Source of the DNA: Deltaproteobacteria bacterium
GTDB lineage: Bacteria > Myxococcota_A > UBA796
Assembly (NCBI GenBank): GCA_002707085.1
Contig: PALY01000094.1
Span: 1 to 8,768, forward strand
Reading direction: 5' to 3'
Length of the DNA: 8,768 bases
Shown here: in pieces, positions 5,402 to 8,768 of the stretch
How positions within the stretch are numbered: the stretch's first letter is position 1
Layout: every line of letters begins with the position of its first letter
The notes under the pieces: generated by a model
Told to the model about the DNA's origin: nothing
The model's input: only the letters and a program-made list of their open reading frames with translations
Database searches by the model: none
Program-made: the position numbers and the translations under genes

Positions 5402-8400
5402 GTGAATCAGTATTTTTCCAATGGTGTATTCCTGGCGAAGGATCCCTTTGAACTTCAGCGGGAACTTTGTGCAGCCATTCCTCGCTGGAAACCTGGAATG
5501 GCACCGATTCGTCTGGTTGTGCCTTCCGCCAGCATGCGCAAGCACTGGCAGCGCGTGTTGGTGCAGCAGCGCGGTGCGGTCCTTGGTGTGGTCATTCACA
5601 CCCATGCAGAGTTGGCACGCGATATTCTTGGCCGTAGTGGGACGGTTGCGGTTGTGGGTTCTGCGTGGCCTGACGAATTGGTGCGGCATTTTGGCGCTCA
5701 AGAACCGGTGTTTGAGCGTGCGCTGGGTGGTCTGGATGACGGCTATAGGGTCCTTACTGGACCCGTCTATGAATTGATTGATGCAGGGTTGGAACCTGCC
5801 ATCAAAGAAGGCGTATTGGAATCGGTTTTTGATTGGCCGCAAAATCGTTCGGTGAAAGTTGGAAGTGGCGTCGCTCCTCGGGTTGCGGCCCTGGTTCGAG
5901 TGGCCTCAAATGTGGCGGAAGCGCTGGGTGATGGGCCGTATATGACGCCGGGCCAGGCGGCCCGTCGTGCGGCAGAAGTCATCAAACAGAAAGGATCCGA
6001 TGCATTGCCTTCGCATCACATCTGTGTGCTTGGGTTCTCCGATGCGACCGGTGCTGTGGCGGAGTTGATCGGAGCGTTGCATGACCACTTGAGTGCTACG
6101 ATTGCTGTGGATGTGGCACCGGACCCCGCGACTCCCGGTCAGCTGGATCCTGGAGTCGCCTATGCTGCGGCATTTCATCGTCGATTCAAAGGGCAGTTGA
6201 CCAAATCAGAGTCTGTATTCAAGGTCCAGAACAATTGGAGTTTTCGGTATGGTCGGGACCCAGTCGATGAAATGGGTCAAGTGGCGGACTCGATAGCGAA
6301 GCTATTGGACCAGGGTGCCGTGCCGGAAGACATCGCAGTTATCGTTCGGACTTTGCCTGGCTACGACTTTGCAATCAAGAATGCATTGATTGATAGGGGT
6401 ATTGCTTTTTCAGGTGTAGGGGCGACCATGGGAGGGGCAGCCCTGTTTCGTCGCTCTTCTGCGATAGCAGCGGTCTTGCTTGCTGGCGGTTTGGTGGAGG
6501 CAGCGCGCTGGGTTGATGCCCGTGGTGGAGATAAAGGTGGTCGTCTGGGGCTTGCGTTTGATGCTTGTGGTATCCGTCGCGCCCAAGACATCTTGGAACG
6601 TTTTGCCGACCCTTCCATCCATGTGCGTCTACCATCACGAACCGGACTTGTTCAAGGAGAGTTGGGTCCACGCAGCCAACGGTTTTTACTGCACAGTGAT
6701 CGGGTAAAACAAATAAAAGATGCCACCACTGTCTGGCTGGAATGCATGGCCTCCTGGCCAGAAAGCGCTGAGGCTTCGGTCCATTGGGAAATTGCGAAGC
6801 GCAGCTTACTGCGTGATTTCCGGATTGGCACAGACAGTGAAATCTTACGCGCCGTAAAGGGTCTTTCCTATTCTCTGCCTGAAGATGCAAGATTGACCAA
6901 GGACGCAGCACTGCGCATCTTGGCCAATGTCATCCTTGGGGTCGGCGCCACCCCAATCGGGGGCAGTGGGGGTGGGGTACAGGTTTTGGATGGAGTCGAA
7001 GCCCGTGGCAGAACCTTTGCTCATGTTTTTATTGCTGGACTAAATCGTGGTGTTTTTCCTCGGGTCGTTAGCGAAGAAGCAGTTCTGCCAGACTCCGCCC
7101 GTTGGGCGCTGCAAAGAGTGCTACCGGATGTTCGAGAAAAAAGACTGGGAGTGGATGAAGAACGGTTTCTGTTTGCTCGCCTGTGTCGCGCCAGCGAAAG
7201 GGTCCATCTTTCGTATTCCCAAGTGGATTTGAGCGGTACCGTACTGCATCCATCTTCTTTGGTGATTGGTTTACAGCTATCGAAGATTATCGGAGATCCA
7301 GAGCTTCCGAAATTGATTCCACAAGGGCGCCGTGGCCGGGCGACCGCCATTGCTCTACAGGGTCAGCGTTGCGCGGATGCGATGGTTGCCGGAGGCGCTA
7401 CGGAATCGTTTGCCACAATGATTGAGCATGTGCGGGCATGGAACTCTCCGCTGGATCCGTATGCGGGATCCGTTGGCGTTGTGCGGCACGATTCTGATCT
7501 TCGGCATCGGCGAATCTATGTGACGCAGGTGGAAGCCACTGCACGCTGCCCTTGGCGTTCGTTCTTACAGAAGGAGCTTGGTCTTGAGCGTCGTCCGAAC
7601 CCTTGGGGTGCATTGCCATCGGTATCTACGCATCTTGTGGGCCGCGTGGTGCATGCGGTGGCAGAAAGAGTGGCTAAGGCGGGTCTTGGAACGTCTTCCG
7701 ACCCTTCCGGTCAGGCTGTGGTTCCAGTGGTTTGGCCGTCGGAGTCGACGCTCAAACAATGGATCATCGAGGAATCTGAACGCTGTTTGGCGGATGATGG
7801 CATTGGCTGGTTGAATTTTTCGGTTGCAGTTGTGCCGCCAGCGTTGGCGGCGTTGTCCTTATTGCGTGCCGAGGACGGTTTGACCGATGGAGTGTCGGGC
7901 GTTGAAGTGGAGGGTCATTGGGATGCCACGGAGTCTCTATCCATTGGATTTCGAGCGGATCGCATGGAGGTTCAAGACGGTAGTTTGCATGTCACCGATC
8001 TTAAACTTGGAAAGCCACCGAGCACGTTGAAGACTGAAAGTAAACGAGACGCGGCTGTCCTGAAAGCGGTACGCGAGGGGGTATTGCTGCAGGGAGCGGT
8101 ATATGCGCACGCGATAGAAGGCTCTGTCGGGAAGTATTTGTACCTGCATCCAGACCCAGAGATCCCCGAGCGTCGGTTTACCTTTTCGGCGGATGATTCC
8201 ACCGTTTCTGAAGCGCTTCATTCCATATTGGATGAGGTCATGGCAGCGCGTACTGCGGGCGCTTGGTTTCCGCGAGTATCGGCTTTTTCAGCGGATAAAG
8301 TGCCGGCCGCATGTGGCTACTGTGACGTAAAGGAGGCCTGCTCAGTGGGTGATAGTACTTTTCGTCGCAGAATGATCGAACTCGCGAATGAACGTGGCTC

Positions 8401-8464
8401 AGACACGATTTCCGCGGCACGGTATCGTCTATGGTCGCGTGGCGAACGTGAGGAAGAAGCATGA
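5402..8464 (+). CDS. addB: AddB-like subunit: inactivated helicase fused to PD-(D/E)XK nuclease with Fe-S cysteines
   Basis: 1020 residues, start GTG 5402 without a clear Shine-Dalgarno. Partnered with AddA, AddB-type proteins resect double-strand DNA ends for recombination. The N-terminal segment (1-75) resembles helicase domain 1A (IRLVVPSASMRKHW, 36-49), but there is no Walker A GxxxxGK(S/T). Helicase-like blocks remain at 312-340 (AVIVRTLPGYDF...GIAFSG) and 526-555 (VQVLDGVEARGRTF, FIAGLNRGVFP). The nuclease motifs look complete: H751, D853 in GFRADR, D866-L-K868 in DLKLGK, and Q897/Y901. The cysteines C716 (RCPWRSF), C971, C974 and C980 (CGYC-x5-C) match the AddB/AdnB iron-sulfur staple around the nuclease. 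The next gene starts within its stop codon (ATGA). The lack of Walker A recalls the 'inactivated superfamily I helicase' AddB group of alphaproteobacteria. Chi-like site recognition cannot be judged. Confidence is high for an AddB-like nuclease, moderate for strict orthology. Confidence 0.87.
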   Translation: MNQYFSNGVFLAKDPFELQRELCAAIPRWKPGMAPIRLVVPSASMRKHWQRVLVQQRGAVLGVVIHTHAELARDILGRSGTVAVVGSAWPDELVRHFGAQEPVFERALGGLDDGYRVLTGPVYELIDAGLEPAIKEGVLESVFDWPQNRSVKVGSGVAPRVAALVRVASNVAEALGDGPYMTPGQAARRAAEVIKQKGSDALPSHHICVLGFSDATGAVAELIGALHDHLSATIAVDVAPDPATPGQLDPGVAYAAAFHRRFKGQLTKSESVFKVQNNWSFRYGRDPVDEMGQVADSIAKLLDQGAVPEDIAVIVRTLPGYDFAIKNALIDRGIAFSGVGATMGGAALFRRSSAIAAVLLAGGLVEAARWVDARGGDKGGRLGLAFDACGIRRAQDILERFADPSIHVRLPSRTGLVQGELGPRSQRFLLHSDRVKQIKDATTVWLECMASWPESAEASVHWEIAKRSLLRDFRIGTDSEILRAVKGLSYSLPEDARLTKDAALRILANVILGVGATPIGGSGGGVQVLDGVEARGRTFAHVFIAGLNRGVFPRVVSEEAVLPDSARWALQRVLPDVREKRLGVDEERFLFARLCRASERVHLSYSQVDLSGTVLHPSSLVIGLQLSKIIGDPELPKLIPQGRRGRATAIALQGQRCADAMVAGGATESFATMIEHVRAWNSPLDPYAGSVGVVRHDSDLRHRRIYVTQVEATARCPWRSFLQKELGLERRPNPWGALPSVSTHLVGRVVHAVAERVAKAGLGTSSDPSGQAVVPVVWPSESTLKQWIIEESERCLADDGIGWLNFSVAVVPPALAALSLLRAEDGLTDGVSGVEVEGHWDATESLSIGFRADRMEVQDGSLHVTDLKLGKPPSTLKTESKRDAAVLKAVREGVLLQGAVYAHAIEGSVGKYLYLHPDPEIPERRFTFSADDSTVSEALHSILDEVMAARTAGAWFPRVSAFSADKVPAACGYCDVKEACSVGDSTFRRRMIELANERGSDTISAARYRLWSRGEREEEA
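8450..8456 (+). promoter_or_regulatory. Ribosome binding site of the AddA-like gene
   Basis: GAGGAAG lies within the last codons of the AddB-like gene, four bases before ATG 8461 (seven from the GAGG core). It supports the overlapping start. Confidence 0.65.
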
Positions 8465-8768
8465 GTACTGGTGCATTACAGCAGGATGCTCTCGCCAGAG
8501 AGATCTCCCGTACTGAGTTCGGACATCCAGTGGTTCTTCGGGCTGGGGCAGGAACGGGTAAAACCGCGGCTTTGGTTGCTCGTGTGGTTTCCTGGGCAGT
8601 CGGGCCTGGCTGGGTGGCGTCTCGATTGGCTTTAGGGAACGATGCTTCTGAAGAGCGGGTGGCGCGAAGGGTTCTTTCAAGGGTGGTGGCCATCACTTTT
8701 ACGGAAGCTGCAGCTGCGGAAATGGCTGAGAGGATTGCGGAAGCATTTGATGCGTTGAAAAGTTTTGC
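8461..8768 (+). CDS. addA: AddA/UvrD-family helicase subunit, N-terminal part (partial)
   Basis: 102 residues are visible before the window ends. It starts at ATG 8461, overlapping the AddB-like stop by four bases (ATGA). It shows the superfamily 1 helicase start: a QQDA Q-motif (7-10), Walker A AGAGTGKT (28-35; K34, T35) and motif Ia ITFTEAAAAEMAERI (78-92), the form common to AddA, RecB and UvrD. Between Walker A and motif Ia there is a region of about 40 residues (VGPGWVASRLALGNDASEE) in which RecB/AddA proteins vary. With AddB lacking Walker A, this would be the only ATP-driven motor of the complex, unwinding DNA ends in the cytoplasm. The gene name rests on the neighbour plus these motifs. 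A C-terminal nuclease domain, which would confirm AddA, lies outside the window. Confidence 0.85.
   Translation, partial: MSTGALQQDALAREISRTEFGHPVVLRAGAGTGKTAALVARVVSWAVGPGWVASRLALGNDASEERVARRVLSRVVAITFTEAAAAEMAERIAEAFDALKSF

Noticed and set aside
6375..6911. Minus-strand open frame of 178 codons inside the AddB-like gene
   Set aside because: It is His/Pro/Arg-rich shadow sequence without a recognisable domain or ribosome binding site; the plus-strand frame has clear nuclease motifs and full coverage.

Overview
The window looks like chromosomal DNA from a Gram-negative bacterium of the Myxococcota or another former deltaproteobacterial lineage. The best clues are a secreted protein with thrombospondin type-3 and MopE-type acidic Cys repeats, Asp-Thr-Gly-rich linkers and a MYXO-CTERM-like tail (Gly-Cys, hydrophobic helix, Arg cluster), plus a lipoprotein FKBP. 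G+C looks moderate (mid-50s percent by eye), lower than cultured soil myxobacteria, so an aquatic or uncultured relative is plausible. This taxonomic call is inference. I see no RNA genes, insertion sequences, CRISPR arrays or prophage genes, and there is no gene-free stretch over 300 bases.

Layout: (1) Bases 1-296, plus strand: the 3' end of a gene whose tail resembles the C-terminus of class A penicillin-binding proteins, ending in an Arg-rich tail. (2) Bases 298-2793, minus strand: an 831-residue acidic secreted repeat protein, converging on gene 1 with a single base between the stop codons. (3) Bases 2790-3653, minus strand: a lipoprotein with two tandem FKBP-type prolyl isomerase domains, directly upstream of the repeat protein and overlapping it by GTGA. 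(4) A 51-bp divergent gap. (5) Bases 3705-5354, plus strand: a full-length 'predicted ATPase of the ABC class' (PF09818/MRB1590 family). (6) Bases 5402-8464, plus strand: an AddB-like subunit with an intact-looking PD-(D/E)XK nuclease and four iron-sulfur-type cysteines but no Walker A motif. (7) Bases 8461-8768, plus strand: the start of an AddA/UvrD-type helicase, overlapping AddB by ATGA and cut by the window edge.

How the genes may work together: the minus-strand pair reads as an envelope module, a membrane-anchored foldase made just before a large disulfide- and metal-binding surface protein. The plus-strand set reads as a DNA double-strand-break end-processing operon (addB-addA), preceded by a poorly understood ABC-class ATPase 47 bp upstream. 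The two points most worth following are the ATPase-AddAB neighbourhood and the coupling of a dedicated double-FKBP lipoprotein to a MopE-type repeat protein.
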